From positions 21,992-85,991 of the forward strand of contig JBOHGH010000004.1 in NCBI GenBank assembly GCA_050699975.1: 64,000 nt of DNA, in the 5' to 3' direction. This document shows, piece after piece, positions 29,901-34,691 of the stretch. Source of the DNA: GCA-003244245 sp050699975 (lineage in GTDB: Bacteria > Actinomycetota > Actinomycetes > Mycobacteriales > Pseudonocardiaceae). The notes under the pieces are model-generated. The model did no database searches and was not told where the DNA came from. It saw only the letters and a program-made list of their open reading frames with translations. Made by a program: the position numbers and the translations under genes. How positions within the stretch are numbered: position 1 is the first letter of the stretch; each line of letters opens with the position of its first letter.

Positions 29901-31475
29901 CACTGTCGCCAATGCCACCGGCGGGATCAGCGCATGCGTCACCGCGCGCTCCGCGAGTACTTCGGCCAGCGCCTCGCCGAGCAGCGGGCCCGGCGGCGGC
30001 ACCACCAGGGCAGCACCAGCCGGCAGCGCCATGCACAATTCCAGCACCGACGCGTCGAAGCTTGGCGAGGAGAACTGCAACACCCGGTCGCCCGGGTGTA
30101 CCTCGAAATGGTCGATCTCCGCAGCCGAGAAGCTCGCCAAGCCGGCATGAGAGACCACCACGCCCTTGGGCCATCCCGTCGACCCGGACGTATAGATCAC
30201 ATAGGCCGGATGCGCCAGGACCAGTGCCGACGACCGTTCCGCGTCGGTGGGGGCGCCATCAGGCATCGACCCCACCGCCGACCCCGTGTCCGGATCATCG
30301 AGCGCTACCACGGCCACACCCGCGGGGCACGGCATCTGGGACGCCAACTTCGACAGGGTGACGACCAGCACCGGCCTCGAATCAGCCAGCATGAATGCGA
30401 TCCGGTCGGGGGGGTATGCCGGATCCACCGGCAGGAATGCCGATCCCGCCTTCACCACTGCCAGCTGCGCCACCACGATCTCCACCGACCGAGGTAGCGC
30501 CAACGCCACGATCCGCTCCGGTCCCGCACCCCGCGCGATCAGCAGGTGGGCCAACTGGTTCGCGCGCGCCTCCAGCTCCAGGTAGGTCAGTGCCCCGCCG
30601 AAGACCTGCTCGCAGGGTCGACTGGGGGAATTGTCGAACAACAGGGCTGGCAGGTCCGGCGTCCGCGCCACCTGGGCTTCGAACAGCTCAGAGAATGTGG
30701 CCGGTCCTCCGTCCCGATGCGTGTCGTTCCATTCGACGAGCAGACGCGCGTGCTCGGCCTCAGTCAGGATGTCGATCTGGCTCAGCGCAATGACAGGATC
30801 GGCAGTGACGACGTCGAGAACTTGGGTCAAGTGACCAGCCAGCCGCTCAATCATGGCCGGGTCGAAGAGGTCACGGCGGTACTCGACGACGCCGGTTAGT
30901 TCGTTGCCCCGCTGCTCGATGAGCACCGTGACGTCCGCGGTGAGCGGCACCGCAGGCCGTTCACACATCACCATTGCCCGCGCCAACTCGGGTTGCAGGC
31001 CTAACTCCTCGGCAAGGCGCTCGAACGGAACGCCGGAGTGCGCGAAGGCGCCCCCCACCGTCGATCGAACCTTCAGCGCAAAGTCCAGAAAGGAGGTCGA
31101 CTCGGCTAACCGGGACCGCAGCACCACCGGATGGCTCTGCCCCGGAGCCGGAGTCACCACGGCGATGTCGTCGCGGCCGCTGTAGCGCGCCAAAACGATC
31201 TGGAAGACGGCGACCGTGAGTTCGAGCAGCGAGATTCCCCATTGGCCGCTCAGGTCTGTAACCCGCGTGGTTACTTCCTGTGGAACGTCGAACTTGTGCG
31301 CTGTGATGGCCGAACTCATGTTGGTTGACCGTGACTGGTCGATGGGCAGCTCGGGCACCGACACGCCTTCGAGCTGCGTTCTCCAGTAATGGAGTTGCTC
31401 GGCGAACGACGACGCCGGCGGCCCGCCCCGATCGGAACGCTGCTCAGTCTGTAAGGACCTGTTGTGGACAACCAT
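11934..31475 (-). CDS. Giant non-ribosomal peptide synthetase, modules 1-5 (6513 aa)
   Basis: Starts and extends a peptide. Approximate domains in residues: truncated C 20-240, A1 270-775, T1 ~818, C 870-1300, A2 1330-1828, T2 ~1878, E 1928-2380, C 2395-2828, A3 2852-3355, T3 ~3403, E 3462-3905, C 3928-4365, A4 4382-4875, T4 ~4928, E 4988-5432, C 5452-5882, A5 5902-6402, T5 ~6450. All T domains keep the FFELGGDS phosphopantetheine serine. E domains carry HHLVVDGVSW. Pocket codes: A1 DALLIGAVVK and A5 DALLIGSVVK (nearest aromatic code I recall is DALVTGAVVK), A2 and A3 both DVFSVAIVYK (no match I know), A4 DAYWWGGTFK (Val). Residues 2-4 should therefore be D and residues 1 and 5 L. The N-terminal half-C lacks the HHxxxDG motif. 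The C before A3 reads DHVLLDGWS, losing the first His but keeping the catalytic second His. There is no thioesterase. The gene lies 60 bp downstream of the SurE-like gene, in the same direction. Confidence 0.97.
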   Translation of the reverse strand: MVVHNRSLQTEQRSDRGGPPASSFAEQLHYWRTQLEGVSVPELPIDQSRSTNMSSAITAHKFDVPQEVTTRVTDLSGQWGISLLELTVAVFQIVLARYSGRDDIAVVTPAPGQSHPVVLRSRLAESTSFLDFALKVRSTVGGAFAHSGVPFERLAEELGLQPELARAMVMCERPAVPLTADVTVLIEQRGNELTGVVEYRRDLFDPAMIERLAGHLTQVLDVVTADPVIALSQIDILTEAEHARLLVEWNDTHRDGGPATFSELFEAQVARTPDLPALLFDNSPSRPCEQVFGGALTYLELEARANQLAHLLIARGAGPERIVALALPRSVEIVVAQLAVVKAGSAFLPVDPAYPPDRIAFMLADSRPVLVVTLSKLASQMPCPAGVAVVALDDPDTGSAVGSMPDGAPTDAERSSALVLAHPAYVIYTSGSTGWPKGVVVSHAGLASFSAAEIDHFEVHPGDRVLQFSSPSFDASVLELCMALPAGAALVVPPPGPLLGEALAEVLAERAVTHALIPPVALATVPQAVAHTGLPQFQTVIVGGDACPPELVNRWAAGRRLINAYGPTEATVVSTWSQPLAPGDGAAPPIGRPIRNTQVYVLDEGLRPVPVGMPGELYVAGGGLARGYLNRPGLTAQRFVASPFGEPGSRMYRTGDVVRWTADGELAFVGRADEQVKIRGFRVEPGEIETLLRKHPDVGEAVVIARETLPAGCGPGFKRLVAYVVPAGDATPVPGELRAMVAGSLPDYMVPSAFVVLDSLPLSPNGKLDRRGLPEPRDVTPPRTSVAPRTSDERIVAQIWAELLGMEEIGVEDDFFELGGDSILSFRALSRIRAAFGVALSARALFDARTVARLAELLPAALPAGQDEGIRPVPRELPLPLSPGQQRLWFLDDLTSGGTEYNTGVGLRLSGALDLDALRAALDALVSRHESLRTTFDTVDGHGMQVVAAGGDIPLRAVELSTVDSAQRDAAVQQALADELRCPFDLRRGPLTRAVLVRLAGDDQVLMLSQHHIVTDGWSVAVLVDELAELYAAAVRRAPASLPELPVQYLDFAGWQRERLSGPALQEHLDYWKHQLADISVLELPTDRPRPYLRTTSGAVHRRDLPADLVTGLARVGREQDATLFMTLVAAVQLLLSRYTHQRDVAIGTATSGRNRSELENLVGFFVNTVVLRSAVDSARTFNEFLAEVRETVLEAFAHDEVPFDRLVEELQPERDPSRTPLVQAMVVLQNAIVRPQEIGGLGITEFDLPRTSARFELVVEFLPRDGSLNLAIEYNTDLFDASTIERMAGQLHTLLAGIATDPDRPLGELALLSEAERHRLLVEWNDTEQAVPPVALPELFEAQVARTPDSVAVVFEGADVAYGELNGRANRLARLLIQRGAGPERFVALALPRSAELIVALLAVLKTGAAYLPVDPSYPAERIAFMLEDAQPTLVLTTNRVADCIPPVAGVARLILDQAEIAEALAGCPGGNITNADRIRPLSAAHPAYVIYTSGSTGRPKGVVVAHESVVDLAVWADSDFGSSGLSRVVASTSLNFDVSVFEIFCPLMVGGSIEVVRDVLALAEGPIGQDTASLVSAVPSAFSQVLAQGTMVVTPDTVVLAGEGLSARAMREIRDALPDSRLANIYGPTEATVYATAWYSDGQDRDKAPPIGRPITNVRGYVLDAELRPVPPGVPGELYIGGRGLARGYFNRPGLTAERFVADPFGKPGSRMYRTGDVVRRNIDGELEYQGRADHQVKIRGFRIELGEVEAAVLRHDDVAEAVAIVREEDSGHKRLVAYLVPAPGATASPAEVREMVNQALPDYMVPSTFVVLDQLPLNPNGKLDRRALPAPDWGAIARSGYVAPSTDVERALAEIWADVLGVQRVGVGDNFFELGGDSILSIQVVSRARQAGVSLASQDVFLHQTIASLAPNVADGGSVVVEQRPVTGAMPLTPVQHWLFDTQPVRPEHFNQAMTIELVPEVDTSALRTALAELLEHHDALRARFEQFEGQWRQRNAPIEPVDVLRRLDLSDVDIEGQQAAMKKIAADVHASFDLSQGPLLKAALFDLGAEQRPLLFIAMHHLVVDGVSWRILLEDLNTTYLQLAGGETVGFEPKTTSFRDWARRLTEHVTTGGFDHEVEHWTGVTRGFDPTVPVDAHGANTVSSTRSVTVALNQDDTTALLQDVPGTYRTQINDVLLSALGRALSQWVGRDRVLVDLEGHGREELLDGVDLSRTVGWFTSIFPVALDMPGDEGWGGVLKSVKEQLRAVPRRGIGYGGLRYLNAAGGLAQDATPDVSFNYLGQFDLPARGDGLYHAMVGELELDVSSAANRTHVLDVVGKVEQKCLEFSWFYSENLHREETVSALANEMLAALRQIIRHCAEPGAGGRTPSDFPLARLDQAGVDHLVGDGRRVEDIYPLTPTQAGMVFHRLSQGDQGVYFQQLTFILDGIPDSRMLGRAWQRVVDRTPILRSHVIWEGMTEWLQVVQREVTVPVGYLDWTQLPDGQRQEELARLLARDRAEGLDLGTAPLMRLLLARLSDTEVQVVWTFDHVLLDGWSVFHVLSDVFTCHAELRRHRTAVDGIDLDLPFRRPFRDYVQWLDERDRREANEYWQRVLSNLSEPTVLPYDRQPVEAHRAQSGDNVRFELSTEESGWLREVAQRNGLTVNTLVQGAWALLLSRYSGQRDVVFGTTVSGRPAEMAGVESITGIFINTLPTRVDVDGGQNLVSWLRGLQVSQTESRRFDFVSLAQLQTWSDLPAGINLFDSIVVFENYPINDEVAAANGLRVRELQAVETTNYPLSVVVSTGQQLSFLLGYEQKLFDPSTIERMAGHLQMLLAGIAADPDRTLEELPLLSEAQRHQLLVEWNDTEQAVPSVVLPELFEAQVARTPDAVAVVCDGAELSYRELNERANRLARLLIERGAGPERFVALALPRSAQMIVTLLAVLKSGAAYLPIDPAYPAERIAFMLEDAQPALLLTTSEVTDRIPAAAGVARLVLDMVQTAEAIAVHPCSDPLDADRMRPLSRAHPAYVIYTSGSTGRPKGVVVAHESVVELAVWADSDFGAAGLSRVMASTSLNFDVSVFEIFCPLVVGGSIEVVRDLLALTEPHAGEWAASLVSAVPSAFAQVLTQGRVAVAAERVVLAGEALSARAVRDIRAALPESRIANIYGPTEATVYATAWYSDGQECDQAPPIGRPITNTQAYVLDAGLRPVPAGMPGELYLGGGLARGYLNRPGLTAERFVADPFDGPGSRMYRTGDVVRWTAEGLIDYLGRADAQVKVRGFRIELGEVEAALLRHEHVAEAVVIVREEDSGHKRLVAYVVPAADDPAADDTVDPTELRRFLHHVLPDYMVPTAYVVLDQLPLNPNGKLDRRALPAPDFGAALAPGYVEPRTDAERALAGVWAQVLGVDRVGVEDNFFELGGDSILSIQVVSRAREAGFQLLPQDLFRHPTVASSVMNMAELAPVVADQDAVIGEAPLTPIQRWFFDTQTVRPEHFNQAVTVELAEGVDEAALRTALAGVIEHHDALRMRFEQLDGLGNSGHWRQDNAPVESVDVLHCRDLSTVAVDEQHAAMEQVAGQVHASFDLDRPPLFRAVLFDVGSGQRPVLFLAVHHLVVDGVSWRILLEDLDNAYRQAVRGQAVRLGVKTTSFRDWALRLTEHAAAGGLHDELGYWTGVGQGCDPTLPVDGEGANTVGSMGSLSVQLNPDETRALLQEVPGAYRTQINDVLLSALGRVLGRWTGRDQVLVDLEGHGREQVLDGVDLSRTVGWFTTLFPVALDVPSGGDWGATLKSVKEQLHAVPGRGLGYGVLRYLTETSELAGAAAPQVSFNYLGQLDQASAGDDGLILAMRGGLAADASPDAARPHLLDVVGSVTRQCMELTWFYSEDLHTETTVRRLATEVIEALREIAEHCSQPGVGGRTPSDFPLARLDQSTVDRLVGDGRSVEDIYPLTPTQAGMVFHGLVDATSGTYLNQLQLRLSGVSDPDALGTAWQHMVDRTPVLRSGVVWEGLDEPLQVVQRDVAVPISYHDWTGLSDSRWRETLQPLLARDRAEGFDLAEPPLLRLTIAALPGDEVLLVWTFHHVLIDGWSSAQVFGEVCERYAALVGGHEPTLVARRPFRDHLQWLGERDQGEAELYWRGVLDGFESSTPLPFDRQPVETHRAESCDTVRVALSAERSRRMREFAQRNGLTVSTVVQGAWGLLLSRYSGERDVVFGTTVSGRPADLSGVESMVGLFINTVPTRVRLPSGQGVASWLRGLQAAQSESRRFDFVSLAQVQNWSEVAGGVNLFNSIVVFENYPFDDDAIAGYGMGIREIHDLEPTNYPLSVVVSPGDRLSITLDYDPRLFDAATVERMAGHLQMLLEGIAADPDRWVGGVPMLTDAQRHQVVAEWNDTDHDVPAGTVSSLFAEQVRRTPEDIAVVSADGELSYAELDSRANRLAHRLIRLGISLEDRVGVLVERSVELVVAVLAVVKAGGAYLPLDVRAPVERMRLVLAEAGASVLLTDRVWEPTGSAAHDGELVVVAADASLADGPVDQPAVAVHPDNLVYAEYTSGSTGVPKGVAVRHRDVVALVFDRRFDGGAHRRVLLHSPLAFDASTYELWVPLLRGGRVVVAPPVDLDVDTLERVITSHEVTGLWLTSGLFRIVAQDAPKCLAGVREVWTGGDVVPAASVRRVLQVCPGLVVVDGYGPTETTTFATSYRISGVGSVPDVVPIGRPLDNMRVYVLDRDLWPVPPGVPGELYLAGAGLTRGYLGRPGLTAQRFVADPFGPPSERMYRTGDVVRWTADGNVEFVGRADEQVKIRGFRIELGEIESNLASHPGVSQVAVIARETVLAEENGPGVKQLVAYVVPVAGGAEVMCATELRVHMAAALPDYMVPSAFVMLDELPLSSNGKLDRRALPAPDFNAVRDAGYVVPRTDAERALAEIWAEVLGVEQVGIEDNFFELGGDSILSIQVVSRARRAGLSLMPRDVFRNQTVASLVATVAEAVPTAVEQGPVTGSAPLTPIQRWFFDTQPARPEYFNQAVTVELVEGVEETALRTALAAVIEHHDALRMRFEHVDGRWLQDNTPVEHRDVLRQHDLCTLDAGDQRAVMEKVAGETHSGFDLGRPPLLQAVLFDLGAGRRPVLFLAVHHLVVDGVSWRVLLEDLDTAYRQAAAGETVHLGLKTTSFRDWALRLAEHASSGGFDNELGYWTRVTRGCDQGLPSDADGANTIGSERSVTVRLNPEETTALLQEVPGVYRTQINDVLLAALGRVLARWTGRDRVLVDLEGHGREEILDSVDLSRTVGWFTTLFPIALDVVDAQDWGATLKSIKEQLRTVPERGLGYGALRYLTGTSGLADHPAPGVSFNYLGQFDWTPAGDDGLLHALCGGLDGDASPETTRSHVLDVVGRVEHGCLEFTWSYSDRLHRASTIAALAEELLTALRSIVDHCAQPDVGGRTPSDFPLARLDQAGVDRLVGDGRSVQDVYPLTPMQAGMVFHGLSQGDQGVYLEQITFVLEGVEDPRVLGAAWQHVVNRTPVLRSCVAWEGVREPLQVVRCDATVAVRYLDWTQLSLAARQHELRRWLDADRADGMDLGDPPLLRVVVARLSGTEVQVAWTFHHVLLDGWSVFQVLSDVFAYHAVLVDGGTPEPAARRPFRDYLQWLGERDHGEAERYWRRVLLGFESPTPMPYDRTPAPAHATRSAEWLSFELEEGVSSRLYQFAKQHRLTLNAVVQGAWALLLSRYSGHRDVCFGATVSGRPADLPGVDEITGIFINTLPVRVEVDHAAGVVPWLQEVQSAQADARRFDFASLAQLQTWSDLPGGVNLFDSIVVFENYPINDEAAAAHGLRLRELNATETTNYPLSLVVFPDQRLAMELGYDPALFDAMTVERIAGHLMRVLDAVIADPTTPVGRLDGLTEAEHSRLLFGWNDTDHAVALASLPELIESQVARTPDLPAVVFEGGALSYANLDARANRLARLLIHRGAGPEQTVALALPRSVEIVVAQVAVVKAGAAFLPVDPAYPPERIAFMLADAAPVLVITLAELAAQLPCPAGMTVLAVDDPETISTLEDLPDGMVTDADRASPLLLEHPAYVIYTSGSTGRPKGVLVSHTGLASFSAAEVEQYAVGTGDRVLQFSSPSFDASVLELCMSLPAGAALVVPPPGPLLGEQLAEVLAEYRVTHALIPPAALATVPVEVAETGLPDFRTVIVGGDACTVELVNRWATGRRMINSYGPTESTVVSTWSGPLVPGATPPIGRPIWNTTVYVLDGALRPVPVGVPGELYVAGAGLARGYLDRPGLTAERFVANPFGLAGGRMYRTGDMVRWNPQGELEFVGRADDQIKIRGFRVEPGEIETQLRRHPGVDEAVVIAREESPGVKRLVAYLVGVQGDTAPSLGELRELLTAALPDYMVPSAFVTIDELPLTPNGKLDRQALPAPEFRSTTGDGYVAPRTESEQALAEIWAEVLSVGRVGVEDDFFELGGDSLRSLQLTSRTKAAFHVTLTPREVLIARTVSALGELIEEKILDEFERVAVLAGNDEER

Positions 31476-31535
31476 GAATGCTTCAGCCTTTCAGGCGGGC
31501 CCACCAATGACACCAACGGGGATATGGGACATCTA

Positions 31536-32954
31536 CTAAGCGGACATGGCCTGGGTCGCTATCAAAGATGGCCCGTTCTCCCGCGCAGCAGATTGACGAC
31601 GACCAACGCGGCCGTTGACTAGAATTCCGCCGAGATCTCCGGTAACCGGATTCCGCAGAAAACGCCCAGCGCGCATCCACTGCCCCGAAGTCACATCTTG
31701 CTGCGAGAAGGTCAGATCTTCGTGGAACCTAAGCCACGCCACGGCTTCACCGTCGACCACGAGGCAGTGCTTCCCGTTTCCCTGAAGAGTCACCAAGTAC
31801 TCGGTATCCCCGTTCCGGTAGCTGCCCACGCAGCCTGGTGGGGGCGCCGTCGGCCGTCCCAGCGCTTCGACTGCGGAGTCACTGTCGAGGGGCAGGCCCG
31901 CCCTGCACAACTCCGAAACGAGCTCCTGCCACATACCAAATCCGACGTTCGCGTTGCTGGTGAAGGCGACGACGGTGCCATTGACGGGCTCGACTCGGAG
32001 GTAACATGCCGTGCCATCCGCGTTGCCGTCGTGACCCACCCATACGGTGTTTTCATTACGGAAGACCGCCAGGCCCAGTCCCCATCCGTCGGCTAGTCCG
32101 AACGGTTCCGCGCTGGGAACGGCTTGGCGCATCTCCACGGCGTACGCGGTCGGTAGAAGCGCCGATCTACGGCCATCGAGCTGGGTCAGCGCTAAAGTCA
32201 CGAGATCCATAGCGCTCACCGCCAGCCCGCCGGCCGGTGCCTCGGCGAGCGCCAACGACTGCGTGACGGGTCGGGTCCTGCCGACTGCGGTGTTAACCGA
32301 GTGACCCGTGGCAAGTGGGCGATCGAGCGGGCGGCGCTCAGCCGCGCCGATGAACGTCGGCTCAATTCGCAGTGGCCGCAGTACAATCGACTTCATGGCG
32401 TCCCACCAGCTCATCCCAGTGATCGTTTCGATCAGGTGGCCGACCAGGACGTAGCCGATGTTCGAGTATGAGAAGCCGGTGCCTGGCGGTAGCACCAGGT
32501 TCTGGCTGTAGCAGTGGTCCAGTACGTATCGCCGTATGGAAGCGAGCGCCTCTGCCGAGTCAGGTCCCTCGGCGAGACCACCTGTGTGGCTCAGCAACTG
32601 GCGAAGGGTGAGCCAGCTTCCGAGGTCACCGAGCTCGGGCAGGTACTCACCGAGCGGAGCGTCGAGTTCGAGATCCCCATCCGCGACCAGGATCATCGCC
32701 ATAGTTGCCGTGAAGGTCTTGCTGATGGACCCGATGGGGAACGCCGCATCTCGGGTAACCCGGTGCCCTGTTCCGTACTCCAGCTCACCGACCTCGATCG
32801 CCACCGTCTCCCCACCGTGGTGGATGGCGAGCTGAGCCCCGGGCACCTGATGTTTCCGCGCCAAGGCGGACAGCGTGTCGGACAGACGCTCACGATCTAA
32901 CGGCGGTTCGAACTGCCCTTCGGCGGCCGGCGCGTGTCCGACCGGCGGGACCAT
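31536..32954 (-). CDS. PBP/class C beta-lactamase-fold protein, probable SurE-type NRPS cyclase
   Basis: Serine hydrolase of the beta-lactamase/penicillin-binding-protein superfamily. With the ATG at 32954 it is 472 aa, with SISK (Ser76, Lys79), YSN (Tyr163) and HDG (His308), followed by a C-terminal extension of about 100 residues (from CVGSYRNG) that resembles the lipocalin-like domain of SurE proteins. The S-to-Y and Y-to-H spacings (87 and 145) are close to those I recall for SurE (S63, Y154, H305). No signal peptide is visible, which argues against an exported beta-lactamase. It sits first in the same-strand run as an NRPS with no visible thioesterase, the usual place for SurE-family cyclases, which join a D C-terminal residue to an L N-terminal residue. 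A GAGGGA site 7 nt upstream supports this start. A GTG at 33158 would add 68 Arg-rich residues without recognisable homology. The alternative is an unrelated esterase or a resistance DD-peptidase. Confidence 0.8.
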   Translation of the reverse strand: MVPPVGHAPAAEGQFEPPLDRERLSDTLSALARKHQVPGAQLAIHHGGETVAIEVGELEYGTGHRVTRDAAFPIGSISKTFTATMAMILVADGDLELDAPLGEYLPELGDLGSWLTLRQLLSHTGGLAEGPDSAEALASIRRYVLDHCYSQNLVLPPGTGFSYSNIGYVLVGHLIETITGMSWWDAMKSIVLRPLRIEPTFIGAAERRPLDRPLATGHSVNTAVGRTRPVTQSLALAEAPAGGLAVSAMDLVTLALTQLDGRRSALLPTAYAVEMRQAVPSAEPFGLADGWGLGLAVFRNENTVWVGHDGNADGTACYLRVEPVNGTVVAFTSNANVGFGMWQELVSELCRAGLPLDSDSAVEALGRPTAPPPGCVGSYRNGDTEYLVTLQGNGKHCLVVDGEAVAWLRFHEDLTFSQQDVTSGQWMRAGRFLRNPVTGDLGGILVNGRVGRRQSAARENGPSLIATQAMSA

Positions 32955-34199
32955 GCCCAGGTCCCTCGCGGACACTTTCCCGTGGCACCACAGCACCTGG
33001 TCGATAGAGCGGACGCTCTGACTGCCACCGTCGAACTGATGATGCCGTGAACTAATTGCGGGCGCGTCTCCCACAAAAATCCCCTTCCTGGGAAGGTCAG
33101 CGGTACGAATCGAGCCGCGGCGCAAGACCCTCGCCACTCGTGGTGCCCGGTGGCGCACAACCCACCCGCCGCGCCTCCGTCACGCACGTCGCTCTCGATG
33201 CGAGCCCCGCGCTCGCCTGTCGGACAGGACGCTACGGATGCGCTCTTTCGGCTATCTTCGTGTGCGCTTAGGTCTTCGTTAGCCCGAAGTTGCGGCAGCT
33301 CTGGGTAGCGTTCCCCCATTTGCCCATGCCTCCTGGCGTGCTGATGACAAAAGGTAGTCAGCATTTGAGTGTTGTAGCGCTACTGTCACCGTGTGTGAGC
33401 CCAGCTCTGGTACAGGCCGAGTACGGACTGCTGTGCGACCCCAGGTGAGTCAGCGTTGTTCCATGCCGGCCGTGACGGCTGTACGCGCACCTCTACCAGC
33501 TGATACCTGCTCGTCGATGGGTGCTTGGTCAGCGGTGGCCGAGCGGCCTCTCCGTGGTCGGCACCGCAAGCCGTCGGGGGTGTCAGGTACCGGGTCGCCG
33601 GTGCAGTCGAGTGCGTCTGGTGTGTCGTGCGCCATCGCTGCGCAGGTAGTGCCGGGTGTTTCAGGACGCTCAGTGGTTGCCTCAACCCCGACGGACGTCC
33701 GGAGGCGACCACTAAGCCGCCGTTAAGTCACCACTAAGATGGCTTGAAGCCGGCACCCCTAATCTCCGTCTAGCTAGTACTCGGACTGCGCGTCACTGAC
33801 GTACGGGCCGACGTCGAGGAGTAGGGGGTGCGGAATGACGGGTCGCCACTGCGAGCTACTGGAATTACAGCAAGGCTCTCGACGACGGGGCCGACGGTGC
33901 TAGCCCAGATGTGATCGATGAAGTCGCCTGATCGAGCACACATTCGGTTCGGGCTCACAAACCCGGACAAGCCCGCCGGGCACCTCCCCCTCGGTCCGGC
34001 GGCGCCGCGCCGCGGCGAACAGCCCCCCGTTTCCGCTGCGGCGCGGCCACACACTCTCTGGCCTGTACTCATCCGGGAACGTAGAGGAGCTGCGCTGTCC
34101 CGGTCGCCCGGATCACCTGTGCTGGTCAGCACAGTGATTCGCCGTCTTCATCCGGCTGCTCGACGCCGCCCACCATTGACCCGAGTGTCACGAGCAGCT
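32955..34199. other. Long intergenic region upstream of the NRPS cluster genes
   Basis: About 1.2 kb without a convincing gene. Short open frames here have no recognisable domain, and their composition looks random. It probably holds the promoter of the cyclase-NRPS transcription unit. Visible elements are a perfect 10-bp palindrome gtagcgctac (33374-33383), an imperfect inverted repeat near 33338-33366 (tgctgatgac / gtagtcagca), a pair of CGCTTAG/TCGTTAG heptamers 11 bp apart (33265, 33276), and the stronger triple-heptamer array listed separately. A degenerate gene remnant cannot be excluded. Confidence 0.6.
33710..33738. promoter_or_regulatory. Three heptamer direct repeats at 11-bp spacing (SARP/BTAD-like operator)
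   Basis: On the plus strand CACTAAG (33710), CGTTAAG (33721) and CACTAAG (33732) are spaced exactly 11 bp apart. On the minus strand they read CTTAGTG, CTTAACG, CTTAGTG. Heptamer repeats with 11-bp periodicity are the classical binding signature of SARP/BTAD regulators, and a BTAD-containing regulator is encoded at 35542-38862. The expected -10 box about 8 bp from the last repeat is not obvious in either direction, and the nearest cluster gene start is over 500 bp away. The regulatory assignment is an inference. Confidence 0.5.
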
Positions 34200-34691
34200 C
34201 TAGAGCTCTTGACCCCGATCGCGGTGCCATCGTGCGATCAGGGCGAGGCACTCCCGCTCGTAGAATGTAGTAAATTCGTGTAGCTCCTGGAGGCGGTCTC
34301 GCCGTCTGGCCGGCTCGTCCTCGAGCAGCCCAAGACCGTGCTTTGCCAGCTGCCGCAGCTTGGTGGTGCTCTGTATCAGGTGTTCGAAAATGGATATCCA
34401 GGTTCCTGGCCGGATCCGGTAATAGGTCCGGCGGTCTCCGCGCTTGGTTTGCCGCTCCACGTATCCTAGGCGGATCAGTGATCGGGTGGCCATGCTGATG
34501 CTGCCCCTGCTCGCGTGGAGGCCTACGGCGAGGTCTTCTGCGGATTGGTAGTCCGGCTCGCACACCAACAACCACCCCAACACTCGACCCCAGATCCGGG
34601 GAAGCCCTAGATCATCGTAGAACAAACCAATCTCATCTGCGAAGTCCACCAGCTCCTTAAGCTGGCCGTCGGTGTCCATGGCCATGCCCAT
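34200..34691 (-). CDS. GbsR/MarR-family transcriptional regulator
   Basis: A 163-residue winged-helix DNA-binding protein. The N-terminal part (DFADEIGLFYDDLGLPRIWG, then LGWLLV) followed by a helix-turn-helix near residues 52-76 (SAEDLAVGLHASRGSISMAT) and a wing (GYVERQTKRGDRRTYYRI) matches the GbsR branch of the MarR superfamily. The C-terminal helix-rich part probably dimerises. The ATG at 34691 has GGAG 7 nt upstream. It lies between the NRPS operon and the large activator, on the same strand as the NRPS genes, so it may control the cluster, an exporter outside the window, or itself. A tandem 11-bp repeat just upstream is a candidate operator. Ligand unknown. Confidence 0.85.
   Translation of the reverse strand: MGMAMDTDGQLKELVDFADEIGLFYDDLGLPRIWGRVLGWLLVCEPDYQSAEDLAVGLHASRGSISMATRSLIRLGYVERQTKRGDRRTYYRIRPGTWISIFEHLIQSTTKLRQLAKHGLGLLEDEPARRRDRLQELHEFTTFYERECLALIARWHRDRGQEL

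Noticed and set aside
13260..30200. Near-identical DNA blocks repeating at the A3 motif of several modules
   Set aside because: Explained by conserved adenylation motifs and module duplication, so not a separate repeat element.
32955..33158. 68-residue N-terminal extension of the SurE-like protein
   Set aside because: Arg-rich, no homology, weaker ribosome site than the ATG at 32954; kept only as a note.
33386..33726. Short overlapping frames on both strands in the cluster promoter region
   Set aside because: No domains, low-complexity Ser/Arg/Pro composition, no ribosome sites.
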